From positions 36,247-100,246 of the forward strand of contig NZ_JABMKZ010000031.1 in NCBI RefSeq assembly GCF_013204855.1: a DNA stretch of 64,000 bases. Reading direction: 5' to 3'. The position numbers and the translations under genes were made by a program. The stretch is from Paenibacillus alba. GTDB lineage: Bacteria; Bacillota; Bacilli; Paenibacillales; NBRC-103111. The notes under the pieces were generated by a model that saw only the letters and a list, made by a program, of their open reading frames with translations, did no database searches and was not told where the DNA came from. Positions 40,309 through 48,422 of this stretch are shown here, piece after piece. The stretch's first letter is position 1; the number at the start of each line of letters is the position of its first letter.

Positions 40309-42093
40309 TTAACCTGCAAATTTCGCTAATGAGTTCATTATCGTATTACTCTTACCAATTGCCGTATCCATAGAAGAGAACATTTTGTAATAATAATCTT
40401 CTTTTTTCGCCAATTTAACAGAAAAACCAGTTATGTTACTATTCAATTCGGTAATTTGTTTACCTATTGTACTAGATACATTATCTGTCGAGGTACCTGC
40501 TCCACCCGCTTTTTCAATGATTTGCTTCATTGAAGTAGAAACCTGGGTGTACATCTTTTGAGCTATTCCATCGGGATAGTTTGAGAATGTTTGGATAACC
40601 GCATTCGGATCCTTGCTTAAAGCTGCACGCAAAGCTGTTTCATCCAAAGTCAATTTCCCTGCATCGCTAGTTGCGCTGCTGTCATAGGCTTTAGTTGTGA
40701 TACCTATTTTGTATAAGGCATTGTATGTTGAAGAAGTATTCGAGCCAACAGAAGTACTCACTAACGAACGCAATCCACTTAATGCTGATTGGAGCATATC
40801 GTCACTACGAAGAATACCACTCTTTGCCTTAGTTTCCCAAACTGTAATCTCTGTGTCTTTCATATCTTTCTTTTGATCATCAGTTAGTGGCGTATAGCTG
40901 CGGTATTTATCTTCTTTGACTCTTTTATTCATCAGATCTATTGCATCATTATACGCAGTCACAAAGCTACTAATTTTCTTGACTGTGCTGTCTATATCTT
41001 GACTAATATTAACGGATACTGGGCTCGACGTAACTTGATTAAGTGTATAGGTAACGCCACCCGCTGAGAAAGTGTTAGAACTCCGTGTAGACGATACACC
41101 GTCGATAGTTAACTTAGCATCTGTACCTATTTGTGTTGTGTCTACGTTACTGCCAGTCAAACCTAATGCTCCCAGAAGATTACCAGTTGTATCACTCATC
41201 GCTACCTGAGCGTTGGCCCCAGTATCCTTGGATGCAACGGTTACTCTATCCGTCTCAGCATCGTAAGACATATTAACGCCAGCACTAGATGCATTAACCC
41301 GTGACATAATACCGGAAAGTGTGTCTCCAGATGTGTACGAAATAGTTTGACCGTTTATGTTGAAACTACCAGATCCGGAAAGAGATGTGCTAAATTGTGT
41401 CTGATTACTTAAACTTAGCGAAGGATCGATTCGATTCGTCTGAGCATTCGTAAAACCAATTGAGGCAATTCCCGTATTTCCAGATAAAACTTTAACAGAG
41501 ATTTGACTCGAACCGGAAAACTCAATTTTGTCACTGGAGTTGGCGGAAACTGCGATTTTCCCACTTCCAAAGCTACTATTAATACTTGATTGAATTTGTG
41601 CAGCAAGCTGTGTCTTATCATAAGTCCCATCAGCTATAGTTACTGTTCTTGAAACGCCTGCGTACGTGACTTGAAAAGAATTATTGTTCGATGCTGCTGC
41701 AATGACGGTTGAGGCATTTACGCTACTACTTCCTGTCATTACATTTTGTGAGATGGAATTTTTGTTGAAAGCTGTAGCTCCAGAAGCCAAATTTTGTACA
41801 GTAATACTATGAGAGACTGAATTAGCTGTACCGTCAGCCTTAGCTGTGACCGCTGTTGGATTCGATGTTGTCGCTGATAGCTGATTCCAATCTCCAGAAA
41901 GCTTCATACCATCCAATTGCGTCTTCAAGCTGGCGAGCTTGGTATTGACCTCCCGATACAGATCAGAACTCCAACCCAGTGTTGTTTTCTTCGCCTTCAG
42001 TTTATCAACGGGAGCATTTTCTGCTTTCATCAGTTTAGTTACCATACTTTCAATATCCAAACCCGAGTTAAGCCCTGTTACGCGATTAACCAT
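40309..42093 (-). CDS. fliD: Flagellar cap protein FliD (hook-associated protein 2)
   Basis: A 594-residue FliD. The N-terminal D0/D1 segment is VNRVTGLNSGLDIESMVTKL with DKLKAKKTTLGWSSDLYREV. Central domains carry Ser/Thr/Asn-rich beta repeats. The C-terminal coiled segment (SSTIGKQITELNSNITGFSV, YYYKMFSSMDTAIGKSNTIM) is typical. FliD caps the growing filament and folds flagellin outside the cell. ATG at 42093 was chosen since AAGGAGG is 9 bases upstream; a TTG at 42102 sits inside that Shine-Dalgarno. The Ser/Thr-rich middle offers many potential O-glycosylation sites. Confidence 0.95.
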   Translation of the reverse strand: MVNRVTGLNSGLDIESMVTKLMKAENAPVDKLKAKKTTLGWSSDLYREVNTKLASLKTQLDGMKLSGDWNQLSATTSNPTAVTAKADGTANSVSHSITVQNLASGATAFNKNSISQNVMTGSSSVNASTVIAAASNNNSFQVTYAGVSRTVTIADGTYDKTQLAAQIQSSINSSFGSGKIAVSANSSDKIEFSGSSQISVKVLSGNTGIASIGFTNAQTNRIDPSLSLSNQTQFSTSLSGSGSFNINGQTISYTSGDTLSGIMSRVNASSAGVNMSYDAETDRVTVASKDTGANAQVAMSDTTGNLLGALGLTGSNVDTTQIGTDAKLTIDGVSSTRSSNTFSAGGVTYTLNQVTSSPVSVNISQDIDSTVKKISSFVTAYNDAIDLMNKRVKEDKYRSYTPLTDDQKKDMKDTEITVWETKAKSGILRSDDMLQSALSGLRSLVSTSVGSNTSSTYNALYKIGITTKAYDSSATSDAGKLTLDETALRAALSKDPNAVIQTFSNYPDGIAQKMYTQVSTSMKQIIEKAGGAGTSTDNVSSTIGKQITELNSNITGFSVKLAKKEDYYYKMFSSMDTAIGKSNTIMNSLAKFAG

Positions 42094-42150
42094 TCCTATC
42101 AACCTCCTTGTTTGAATTCTATACTTTATTTATCGTATTTTATTCGATTA

Positions 42151-43215
42151 TTATGAAGAGGTATTTCGTAAAATTAATAATCTAGACGCAGCTTCCTCAT
42201 AGCCAAGATCGGACGAATAGCGATAATAATCCAAGCCCTTGTTCAATTCGCCGATCACTTCATAATATACACCCAAGTTATATGCCGCCTTGTAAGAGCC
42301 AACTCCAGCGACAGAGCTGTATTTAGCGGTTTCACCGATTTCAATTGCCATCTTGAAATGAGTTTCAATTACACCAATTTCTCCTGTATCCATAGCTAAA
42401 AGCCCAAGTAAAAACGGCATATCCGGAAACTGCGGATAAACAGGGGCATATTGCTTCAGTAACATGACAGCTTCCTTGAACTTCCCTTGTTCTTTGAGCG
42501 TGTAACCTAGCATGACAACCATGACGGGAAAGTACAAAGCCGATACTTCATTTATGTTCAAACTAAGACGAAGCTGCTCCTCAGCCTCGATATATTTTCC
42601 TGTGCTATAGTATAGCTTACCTAGCTGATATCGCATATATCCGTCATTTGGATACTGTTCCAAATGGGATAGGTACATGGGAAGATAGCGATTAGCTTTA
42701 TCCTTCTCCTTATATATCTCTTCGCTATAACCATAGTGAGAAATCTGAAGTCCTGTGTCTTCAAACAAAGCCGGCTGCGTTCCACAATAGACTTGTTCAT
42801 GCACAGCTCCATGAAATTTATACTCCGGTCGGTTCGGGTAGAATCGAATCATACGGTGATGCTTAATACCGTCCTGCAATACATTATTTATAGTAACCGA
42901 ACCTGTAGTATTCGGGAATTGTCGAACAAATTGTTGCAACATCTCAAAACAGTCTTGAGGCAATTCTTCGTCAGCATCAATGAAAAGAATATAGTCTCCA
43001 GTTGCATAAGAGGCACAGCAGTTTCTCGCTTCTGCAAAATGATCATTCCATATATAACTAAAAATTCGAGCACCATAATGTTTGGCTACTTCTACACTTC
43101 TATCTTTAGAACCTGTATCTAGAACAATCATCTCATACTCAATCGGTATACTTGCTAAAGATCTAGGTAATTGTGTCTCTTCATCCTTAACGATCATACA
43201 TACACTGATTTTCAT
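42151..43215 (-). CDS. GT2 glycosyltransferase with TPR repeats next to flagellin
   Basis: A 354-residue SunS-type transferase, shorter than the three at 32.9-39.1 kb. It has VCMIVKDEETQLPRSL, LDTGSKDRSVEVAK, FAEARNCCA, DADEEL, the HEQ motif (GAVHEQVYCG) and SHYGYSEEIYKEKDKANRYL. From about 190 it has TPR units (MRYQLGKLYYSTGKYIEAEE, AYNLGVYYEVIGELNKGLDY). It is located between hag and fliD on the same strand, immediately behind the hag terminator, so read-through from the hag promoter could express it. This position strongly suggests that flagellin is its acceptor. AAGGGGG lies upstream of the ATG. Confidence 0.87.
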   Translation of the reverse strand: MKISVCMIVKDEETQLPRSLASIPIEYEMIVLDTGSKDRSVEVAKHYGARIFSYIWNDHFAEARNCCASYATGDYILFIDADEELPQDCFEMLQQFVRQFPNTTGSVTINNVLQDGIKHHRMIRFYPNRPEYKFHGAVHEQVYCGTQPALFEDTGLQISHYGYSEEIYKEKDKANRYLPMYLSHLEQYPNDGYMRYQLGKLYYSTGKYIEAEEQLRLSLNINEVSALYFPVMVVMLGYTLKEQGKFKEAVMLLKQYAPVYPQFPDMPFLLGLLAMDTGEIGVIETHFKMAIEIGETAKYSSVAGVGSYKAAYNLGVYYEVIGELNKGLDYYRYSSDLGYEEAASRLLILRNTSS

Positions 43216-43233
43216 ATGTCCCCCTTAGTAAGT

Positions 43234-43264
43234 AAGAAGCCCATTACGATGTAATGGGCTTCTT
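43234..43264 (-). terminator. Hairpin terminator after hag
   Basis: A 14-pair perfect stem (AAGAAGCCCATTAC with its complement, loop ATC) begins 19 bases after the hag stop. The T tract is poor (TTCTTACTTAC), so some read-through into the downstream glycosyltransferase gene is likely. Confidence 0.8.
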
Positions 43265-43282
43265 TGAAACGAAAAACTAAAC

Positions 43283-44092
43283 TTATGAAAGCAATTTAAG
43301 AACACCTTGAGATCCTTGGTTTGCTTGCGCCAACATAGAAGTAGACGCTTGTTGAAGGATGTTCAACTTGGTGTAGTTCATCATTTCTTTCGCCATGTCT
43401 GTATCACGGATACGCGACTCAGCAGCTTGCAGGTTCTCTGTTGTAGTTCCGAGGTTGTTGAATGTGTGCTCCAATTGGTTTTGAACGGCACCGAAAGAAG
43501 AACGCGCGGAGTTCACTGTCAAGATGTCTTTGTCAATGTTACCAAGTGCTGTACTTGCACTACTCATAGAAGCAAGGTTATCAGCTTTGATAGCAAGTGA
43601 AGCCACTGTAATGTTTTGCAGAGAAACTGTAACAATATCTCCGCCTTTGTCACCGATTTGGATCGTTACTGCACTTGTAGTGTTCAGCACGTTGATGCCA
43701 TTGAAGTTCGTTTTCGTAGCAATGTTATCGATAGCTGAGCTAAGCGATTTGAACTCGGAGTCAATTGCACCAAGGTCAGAAGCGTTGTAAGTTCCGGTCG
43801 ACGCTTTTGTTGCTAACTCTTTCATACGGGACAACATGTCGGAAACTTCGTTCATTGCACCCTCTGCAGTTTGTACCAAGGATACGCCGTCTTGTGCATT
43901 AGATTGAGCTTGGTTAAGCGATCTGATTTGCGTACGCATTTTTTCGGAGATCGACAGACCCGCAGCATCGTCAGCAGCACGGTTGATTTTGTAACCGGAA
44001 GACAATTTCTCACTTGATTTACCTTGTTGGATGTTGTTACCTTGTAGGTTACGGTGAGCGTTCATTGCGTTAAGATTGTGATTGATAATCAT
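43283..44092 (-). CDS. hag: Flagellin
   Basis: A 269-residue flagellin of compact Bacillus type. The conserved N-terminal D0/D1 region is INHNLNAMNAHRNLQGNN, SSGYKINRAADDAAGLSIS and RSLNQAQSNAQDGVSLVQTA. A short variable centre (about 115-185) has Thr/Ser-rich stretches such as TKASTGTYNASD and NVLNTTSAVT that could carry glycans. The C-terminal part is SRIRDTDMAKEMMNYTKLNI and QQASTSMLAQANQGSQGVLK. It is exported by the flagellar type III system with FliS as chaperone. ATG at 44092 follows GGGAGGA by 8 bases; a longer upstream frame is leader, not protein. Regulation: sigma-D-like promoter, CsrA site over the ribosome site. Confidence 0.97.
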   Translation of the reverse strand: MIINHNLNAMNAHRNLQGNNIQQGKSSEKLSSGYKINRAADDAAGLSISEKMRTQIRSLNQAQSNAQDGVSLVQTAEGAMNEVSDMLSRMKELATKASTGTYNASDLGAIDSEFKSLSSAIDNIATKTNFNGINVLNTTSAVTIQIGDKGGDIVTVSLQNITVASLAIKADNLASMSSASTALGNIDKDILTVNSARSSFGAVQNQLEHTFNNLGTTTENLQAAESRIRDTDMAKEMMNYTKLNILQQASTSMLAQANQGSQGVLKLLS

Positions 44093-44100
44093 GATATAAT

Positions 44101-44135
44101 TCCTCCCTGAATGTATAATTTCCACTTCCATGTGG
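44101..44135 (-). promoter_or_regulatory. CsrA-binding region in the hag leader
   Basis: On the transcript CCAC-AUGGAA-GUGG forms a hairpin presenting GGA in its loop (44135-44122), and 15 bases further AGGGAGGA, the Shine-Dalgarno (44108-44101), gives a second GGA. This two-site layout matches how CsrA represses hag translation in B. subtilis. csrA and fliW are the next genes upstream. Confidence 0.7.
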
Positions 44136-44161
44136 GTAGGCATTTCGCCTTACATATATAT

Positions 44162-44188
44162 ATATCGGATGCGCATTTTGATTTGTTA
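44162..44188 (-). promoter_or_regulatory. Sigma-D-like promoter of hag
   Basis: Minus strand: TAAC (44188-44185, consensus TAAA), 15-base spacer, TCCGATAT (44169-44162, consensus GCCGATAT). An (AT)6 tract (44154-44165) runs through the end of the -10 element. Confidence 0.78.
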
Positions 44189-44200
44189 ATAGCATTTTCA

Positions 44201-44443
44201 CTATTTTTCGCTATTTTTTTTAGATCTCGTCATGTTTTTTAATAGAGCAAGGTCTATCTTGCCTTTCGAGGCTTCAATGTTGCTTAATTGTATGGTTTCA
44301 TAAACTTCTTTTCTCAGTATATTGATATTCTGTGGCGCCCTAATTCCTATTTTGACCTGATCGCCGTCAATGGCGGAAACGAAGATTTCTATATTATTGC
44401 CTATCAATATGGATTGCCCTTTTTTACGAGAAAGAATTAGCAT
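44201..44443 (-). CDS. csrA: Carbon storage regulator CsrA
   Basis: An 80-residue CsrA, an RNA-binding translational repressor. LILSRKKGQSILIGNNIEI is the first strand pair, and VKIGIRAPQNINILRKEVYE carries the Arg (near 44) that contacts GGA sites. It has a longer C-terminal tail than the enterobacterial form. In Bacillus it represses hag until FliW sequesters it. Starts 3 bases after fliW; the hag promoter lies in its immediate downstream flank. Confidence 0.97.
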   Translation of the reverse strand: MLILSRKKGQSILIGNNIEIFVSAIDGDQVKIGIRAPQNINILRKEVYETIQLSNIEASKGKIDLALLKNMTRSKKNSEK

Positions 44444-44446
44444 GAC

Positions 44447-44869
44447 CTATTCACCGCTTTCTTTGGAAATAGGAGCAAAAAGAGGCTCGCTTGTTTTGTA
44501 GCCACTGTCCGGTGGAAGTACAATCTGTCTACCTATCAAACTCTTGGTATTAATCACGATCGGGGCAAGCAGATTCATCGTTGATTCCATAAATTTCTCA
44601 TGGATCGTTACAATGGCTAGAACAGCCACCTCTTCTTGACTCTCCACCTGAAGGGTAGATTTGATACTCTCCTCAAGCTCGAATACATATTGCTCATGAA
44701 ACGAAAAAGGCGACGTAACCAGAAAAGAGATATTAGGATCTTCAATACTTTGTAAATTTGCGAATTGATCGTTTTCTTCAATCACGTCAATACGATATTC
44801 ATTATGACCTTCGAATCCCAGAATACTTCCCTGAAGCTGAATAGTAACATCATGTAACATGGTTATCAT
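44447..44869 (-). CDS. fliW: Flagellar assembly factor FliW (CsrA antagonist)
   Basis: A 140-residue FliW. Typical segments are GSILGFEGHNEYRID, NISFLVTSPFSFHEQYVFEL, VLAIVTIHEKFMESTMNLLA and PIVINTKSLIGRQIVL. FliW binds either flagellin or CsrA; free flagellin releases CsrA to repress hag, a homeostatic switch. ATG at 44869 was chosen (GGAGG 9 bases upstream), with an alternative ATG three codons later. Coupled with csrA. Confidence 0.95.
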   Translation of the reverse strand: MITMLHDVTIQLQGSILGFEGHNEYRIDVIEENDQFANLQSIEDPNISFLVTSPFSFHEQYVFELEESIKSTLQVESQEEVAVLAIVTIHEKFMESTMNLLAPIVINTKSLIGRQIVLPPDSGYKTSEPLFAPISKESGE

Positions 44870-45019
44870 TCCTTGATACCTCCTCAAAACACGACAATGC
44901 TATAGCATTCGCTACAGCATTGATAGTTTATTTGTAATAGTCTCATACTCGCTGCATTCATTATTCATAAATTTGACGCTCCATTACGGCAACAAATCAC
45001 AGGCAATCCACGTCAGCAA

Positions 45020-45916
45020 TTATCTGATGTAATCCAACAAGCTCGGCTGAATAATTTTGGCTCCTACAGATAGCGATGCTTGGTATACACTTTCATCCGA
45101 CTTCAACTTTGTAATCGTTTCGGCCATATCTGCGTCTTCCGTTGTAGCATCCAGACTATTTAAGTTCAGATCCAAATCTTTAATGCGATTGTTGATCAAA
45201 TCGAGACGATTGGCTCTAGCGCCTACTTCTGATCTCACTTCAAGAATTTTAGTAATTCTTGTTCCAAACTCATCATAGAGTGATTTGGCGGTGGCTTGGT
45301 CTCCAGCTGAAAAAGCAGTCTGCAGGCCTTTTAACACTGAAAATAGGTTGTCCGAGTCGGTTGTTTGTCCGAATACTTCACTACCTGTCACATTTAAAGG
45401 TATAGTCACTCCAGCAGCAAATTGTGAGATAAGCTTCCCTGAATCCGTGGTTTCAGTCGCAGCTCCTGCAGAGGTGTAAGGTTGGATGTCTGTCTTTTGC
45501 CCATTGAAAATGTATTTTCCATTTAATTGATCATTTCCTAACGTAACCGCTTGTTCATATATCTGGCCAATCTCTTTCGCTATCGCGTCTAAAGCACTCT
45601 GTGGGTTCGTTCCATTCAGCCCTCGCGTTACAAGTTCATTAGCTCGTTGAACAATATCTCCAACTTGGCCTAATATAGTATCGGTATGCTCAACCTGTGA
45701 TGAAGCCATGTCAACATTTTTTTGGTATTGCTCATTAATGGATAGCTCACTGCGATACCTTAATGCATAGGTAATGCCAACAGGATCGTCAGATGGTTTA
45801 TTAATTTTCTTACCTGTCGCCAATATATTCTGATTAGTTTCCATTCTGCCCATGTTATTGTTCACATTCCTGAGCAGCTGACTATGCATCATGCTTTGCG
45901 TTACACGAACAGTCAT
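45020..45916 (-). CDS. flgL: Flagellar hook-associated protein 3
   Basis: A 298-residue FlgL of the flagellin superfamily. N-terminal RVTQSMMHSQLLRNVNNNMG and GKKINKPSDDPVGITYALRY match the family, as does the C-terminal LDATTEDADMAETITKLKSD and YQASLSVGAKIIQPSLLDYI. It forms the junction between hook and filament with FlgK. It is 25 bases after flgK. The 150-base gap to fliW shows nothing clear. Confidence 0.95.
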   Translation of the reverse strand: MTVRVTQSMMHSQLLRNVNNNMGRMETNQNILATGKKINKPSDDPVGITYALRYRSELSINEQYQKNVDMASSQVEHTDTILGQVGDIVQRANELVTRGLNGTNPQSALDAIAKEIGQIYEQAVTLGNDQLNGKYIFNGQKTDIQPYTSAGAATETTDSGKLISQFAAGVTIPLNVTGSEVFGQTTDSDNLFSVLKGLQTAFSAGDQATAKSLYDEFGTRITKILEVRSEVGARANRLDLINNRIKDLDLNLNSLDATTEDADMAETITKLKSDESVYQASLSVGAKIIQPSLLDYIR

Positions 45917-45941
45917 GCTAAGCTACCTCCCTAATGATGAT

Positions 45942-47507
45942 TTAACGTCCTACTACTCCGGTATTATTAATAAGTTTCTCCAATATTTGATCAAAAGTTG
46001 TCATAAATCTAGCTGCTGCACCATAAGCATGTTGATATTTGATCATATTCGACATCTCTTCATCCAATGAAACTCCGCTTACTGACTGCCTACGAGAATC
46101 AACCTGATCAACTATTGCTTGCTGATTCGTATTCAGACGAGTCGCTTCCTGAGCTTGAACACCCAATTGACCCACTACAGAGCGTAAATAATCATCAATC
46201 GTACCTTCAGTGATTCCGTTGCTGTTCGTTGTATATTGGAACTTATTATCTTTTTGTTGGGCTATAAGCAAGGCTAAGGTGTTGTTACCCTTGACGGCTT
46301 TCTCGGTGGCACCTGAGCCCTCGGTTCGCAACGAGGTTACAATCTTACTCGCATCCGCGGCAATTGTCGGATTCAAAGTAATTGTGCCCGCGGTTATACT
46401 ACCGCTAGTCGATGTAAAAAAATCAGTCCCCGTTGCGGCTGGAGTTCCAAATGTATAACCAAGCTTGTGAAGACCATTCAAGCCTGCCACAGTCGCAGTG
46501 AGATCTGATGTTAGCGTTCTCGTAGCTCCGGAATAAGTCACTCCGTTTAATACAGTACCTTCAGGTAGTACGGAACCCTTAGGAATTGTTATCGTGATAT
46601 CACCGGTCGCAATACTGCTAGCGATCGTATTAAGTTGCTTCTGGTAGTCAGCGACATATTTATCTCGAGAAGCAATCATTCCGAATACTTCACCGCTCTT
46701 CAAATTCCCTGTTCCATCGCCACTGCCGTAAGCAGTTTGCAATTCATCTGCTGTAGTTGGTGTAAATGAATCACCAGTAACCAAGTTCGTATTCCCCATA
46801 GAAATAGAATAACCTTGAGGGGTATTCGTGACCGTAATATTAACAATTTTCGAAAGTTCATCTGTCAAGAGATCACGTTGGTCTCTTAAATCATTGGCAT
46901 CATCACCTAAACCTTCAATGCGAGTGATTTCGTTGTTTAAGCTAGAAATTGTACTGGTCTTGGAATTAATTTCGCTCACTTTTACTCCAATGTTGGCAGT
47001 TAAATCCGAGCTTAAATCACTCAGTTGCTTGCTTATTTGATTCATTGCATCCGTTAAGGCCATAGCATTTTCTCTAACAATTTTGCGTCCAGTTGTGTTC
47101 TCTGGGTCCTTGCTTAAATCAGACCAAGAAGCCCAGAACTTATCGAGCACTGTTCGAAGTCCAGAGTCGGAAGGCTCGTTAATAATAGTCTCAAGTTTAT
47201 TTAAGGTGTCGGATTGGATTTTGGAGTTGCCTAACGATTTGTTCTCATTTCGAAATTGATCATCCAGGAATGACTCGCGAATCCGGGTAATTGAAGTAAA
47301 CTCTACCCCAGTTCCCAGTTGCCCGGGCGTATTGGACCGATTCAACCCAGGAAATTCTATAGGCTGCGACGCCGCCATATTAACAATTTGTCTCGAATAC
47401 CCAGCTGTATTTGCGTTAGCTATATTATGTCCTGTGGTATTTAAAGCGGCAGTCTGGGTAAACAAACTTCTCTTGGCTGTTTCTATCCCATGAAAGGTAG
47501 AAGTCAT
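45942..47507 (-). CDS. flgK: Flagellar hook-associated protein 1
   Basis: A 521-residue FlgK. The N-terminus TAALNTTGHNIANANTAGYS is the flagellar rod/hook signature, with QPIEFPGLNRSNTPGQLGTG. Central variable domains follow. The C-terminus has VSGVSLDEEMSNMIKYQHAY and RFMTTFDQILEKLINNTGVV. It is the first hook-filament junction protein. It lies 12 bases after flgN, its export chaperone. Confidence 0.96.
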   Translation of the reverse strand: MTSTFHGIETAKRSLFTQTAALNTTGHNIANANTAGYSRQIVNMAASQPIEFPGLNRSNTPGQLGTGVEFTSITRIRESFLDDQFRNENKSLGNSKIQSDTLNKLETIINEPSDSGLRTVLDKFWASWSDLSKDPENTTGRKIVRENAMALTDAMNQISKQLSDLSSDLTANIGVKVSEINSKTSTISSLNNEITRIEGLGDDANDLRDQRDLLTDELSKIVNITVTNTPQGYSISMGNTNLVTGDSFTPTTADELQTAYGSGDGTGNLKSGEVFGMIASRDKYVADYQKQLNTIASSIATGDITITIPKGSVLPEGTVLNGVTYSGATRTLTSDLTATVAGLNGLHKLGYTFGTPAATGTDFFTSTSGSITAGTITLNPTIAADASKIVTSLRTEGSGATEKAVKGNNTLALLIAQQKDNKFQYTTNSNGITEGTIDDYLRSVVGQLGVQAQEATRLNTNQQAIVDQVDSRRQSVSGVSLDEEMSNMIKYQHAYGAAARFMTTFDQILEKLINNTGVVGR

Positions 47508-47519
47508 AATAACACTCCT

Positions 47520-48026
47520 TTAGGCTTTAGTGTCGAATATTCCGTTTCGTACAGAACTATATCCCGTTTGGTTAGGATGTTGATAAAACGCGTCTTGCTC
47601 GGGGGTTTTCACGAATAAATCCAATGAAAAATCTATAAATGCCAAGGATTGCTCAATTAGCTTTTGATTCACTTCATTTTGTTTTTTCATCTCTGTCATA
47701 ACGTCTAATAACCTTGCTTGAACTTCACTTAAGGCTTTCTTTTCTTCTGCCTTGAATATAATTTTAATCAGGTCGCTGACTCTCACCTTGGGGTCGGGGT
47801 TATACCCACGAGAGATCAAATATTCCCCAGTTAACTGAACTCTCATACGCTCAAGTTCTTCTATTTGCTTAATAAGCTTATTTTCTTTATGAATAATGGT
47901 ATTAAGCTCTACTACTTGATTATTAACTAGTACCGGTGTTTTTTGTGCTGCTAATTCTAACATTGTTTGATGTATGGAGATTAAATTTTCTAAAACTTCG
48001 AGCAGCTGGGTTATACTCACGTTCAT
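47520..48026 (-). CDS. flgN: FlgN-like export chaperone (YvyG)
   Basis: A 168-residue helical protein of the FlgN family, between flgM and flgK as in Bacillales. Helices LEVLENLISIHQTMLELAAQ, NTIIHKENKLIKQIEELERM and DVMTEMKKQNEVNQKLIEQS form the predicted coiled bundle that holds FlgK and FlgL before export. Start choice is uncertain. The ATG at 48026 directly abuts AGGTGA, whereas the GTG two codons later (48020) has a better 6-7 base spacing. Confidence 0.85.
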   Translation of the reverse strand: MNVSITQLLEVLENLISIHQTMLELAAQKTPVLVNNQVVELNTIIHKENKLIKQIEELERMRVQLTGEYLISRGYNPDPKVRVSDLIKIIFKAEEKKALSEVQARLLDVMTEMKKQNEVNQKLIEQSLAFIDFSLDLFVKTPEQDAFYQHPNQTGYSSVRNGIFDTKA

Positions 48027-48050
48027 TCACCTATTCTCTTGTCATGTGAT

Positions 48051-48326
48051 TTATTTAAAATAAGGGAGTAACTTTTCCGCGATCTTCCCCGCATCTACAT
48101 GATAAGTACCCGATTCAACAGATTGCTTCAGTTGATTGACTTTAGCTACCCGTTCTTTGGACTGCACGGCTTGACTGGTTTCCAAAAGCAATTCTTTAGC
48201 TTCACTGGATATTTGGACTTGGTCTCTTTGTTTTTCTTTTTTATTAGTTCCGTTCAACGCCTTATGATCACTTGCTTGTCTATAGGGGTTAACTGGTCCA
48301 ACCCGCTTTGGTTCATTAACTTTCAT
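48051..48326 (-). CDS. flgM: Anti-sigma-D factor FlgM
   Basis: A 91-residue FlgM. The N-terminal half is polar and probably disordered (VNEPKRVGPVNPYRQ), and the C-terminal half contains the sigma-binding helices (QVQISSEAKELLLETSQAV, RVAKVNQLKQSVESGTYHV and IAEKLLPYF). It holds the flagellar sigma factor inactive until hook completion. ATG at 48326 is preceded by GAGGTG at 7 bases; five upstream codons are not needed. It has its own sigma-D-like promoter, embedded in the preceding terminator. Confidence 0.92.
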   Translation of the reverse strand: MKVNEPKRVGPVNPYRQASDHKALNGTNKKEKQRDQVQISSEAKELLLETSQAVQSKERVAKVNQLKQSVESGTYHVDAGKIAEKLLPYFK

Positions 48327-48353
48327 TCGGTGACACCTCATTCGCTTAAAAAT

Positions 48354-48386
48354 AAAAAGCCGATAATCGTTATTACTATTATCGGC
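48354..48386 (-). terminator. Terminator after yvyF, overlapping the flgM promoter
   Basis: Minus strand GCCGATAAT (48386-48378) pairs with ATTATCGGC (48367-48359), 10-base loop, then TTTTT. It ends transcripts coming from yvyF. Its 5' arm is also the -10 element of the flgM promoter. Confidence 0.9.
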
Positions 48387-48406
48387 AGTTTGTATAAGAA
48401 ACTTTA
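48379..48406 (-). promoter_or_regulatory. Sigma-D-like promoter of flgM
   Basis: Minus strand: TAAA (48406-48403), 16-base spacer, GCCGATAA (48386-48379; consensus GCCGATAT). Transcription would begin near 48372, inside the loop of the terminator hairpin. Confidence 0.82.
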
Positions 48407-48422
48407 TATGGTTGAACTTCTT

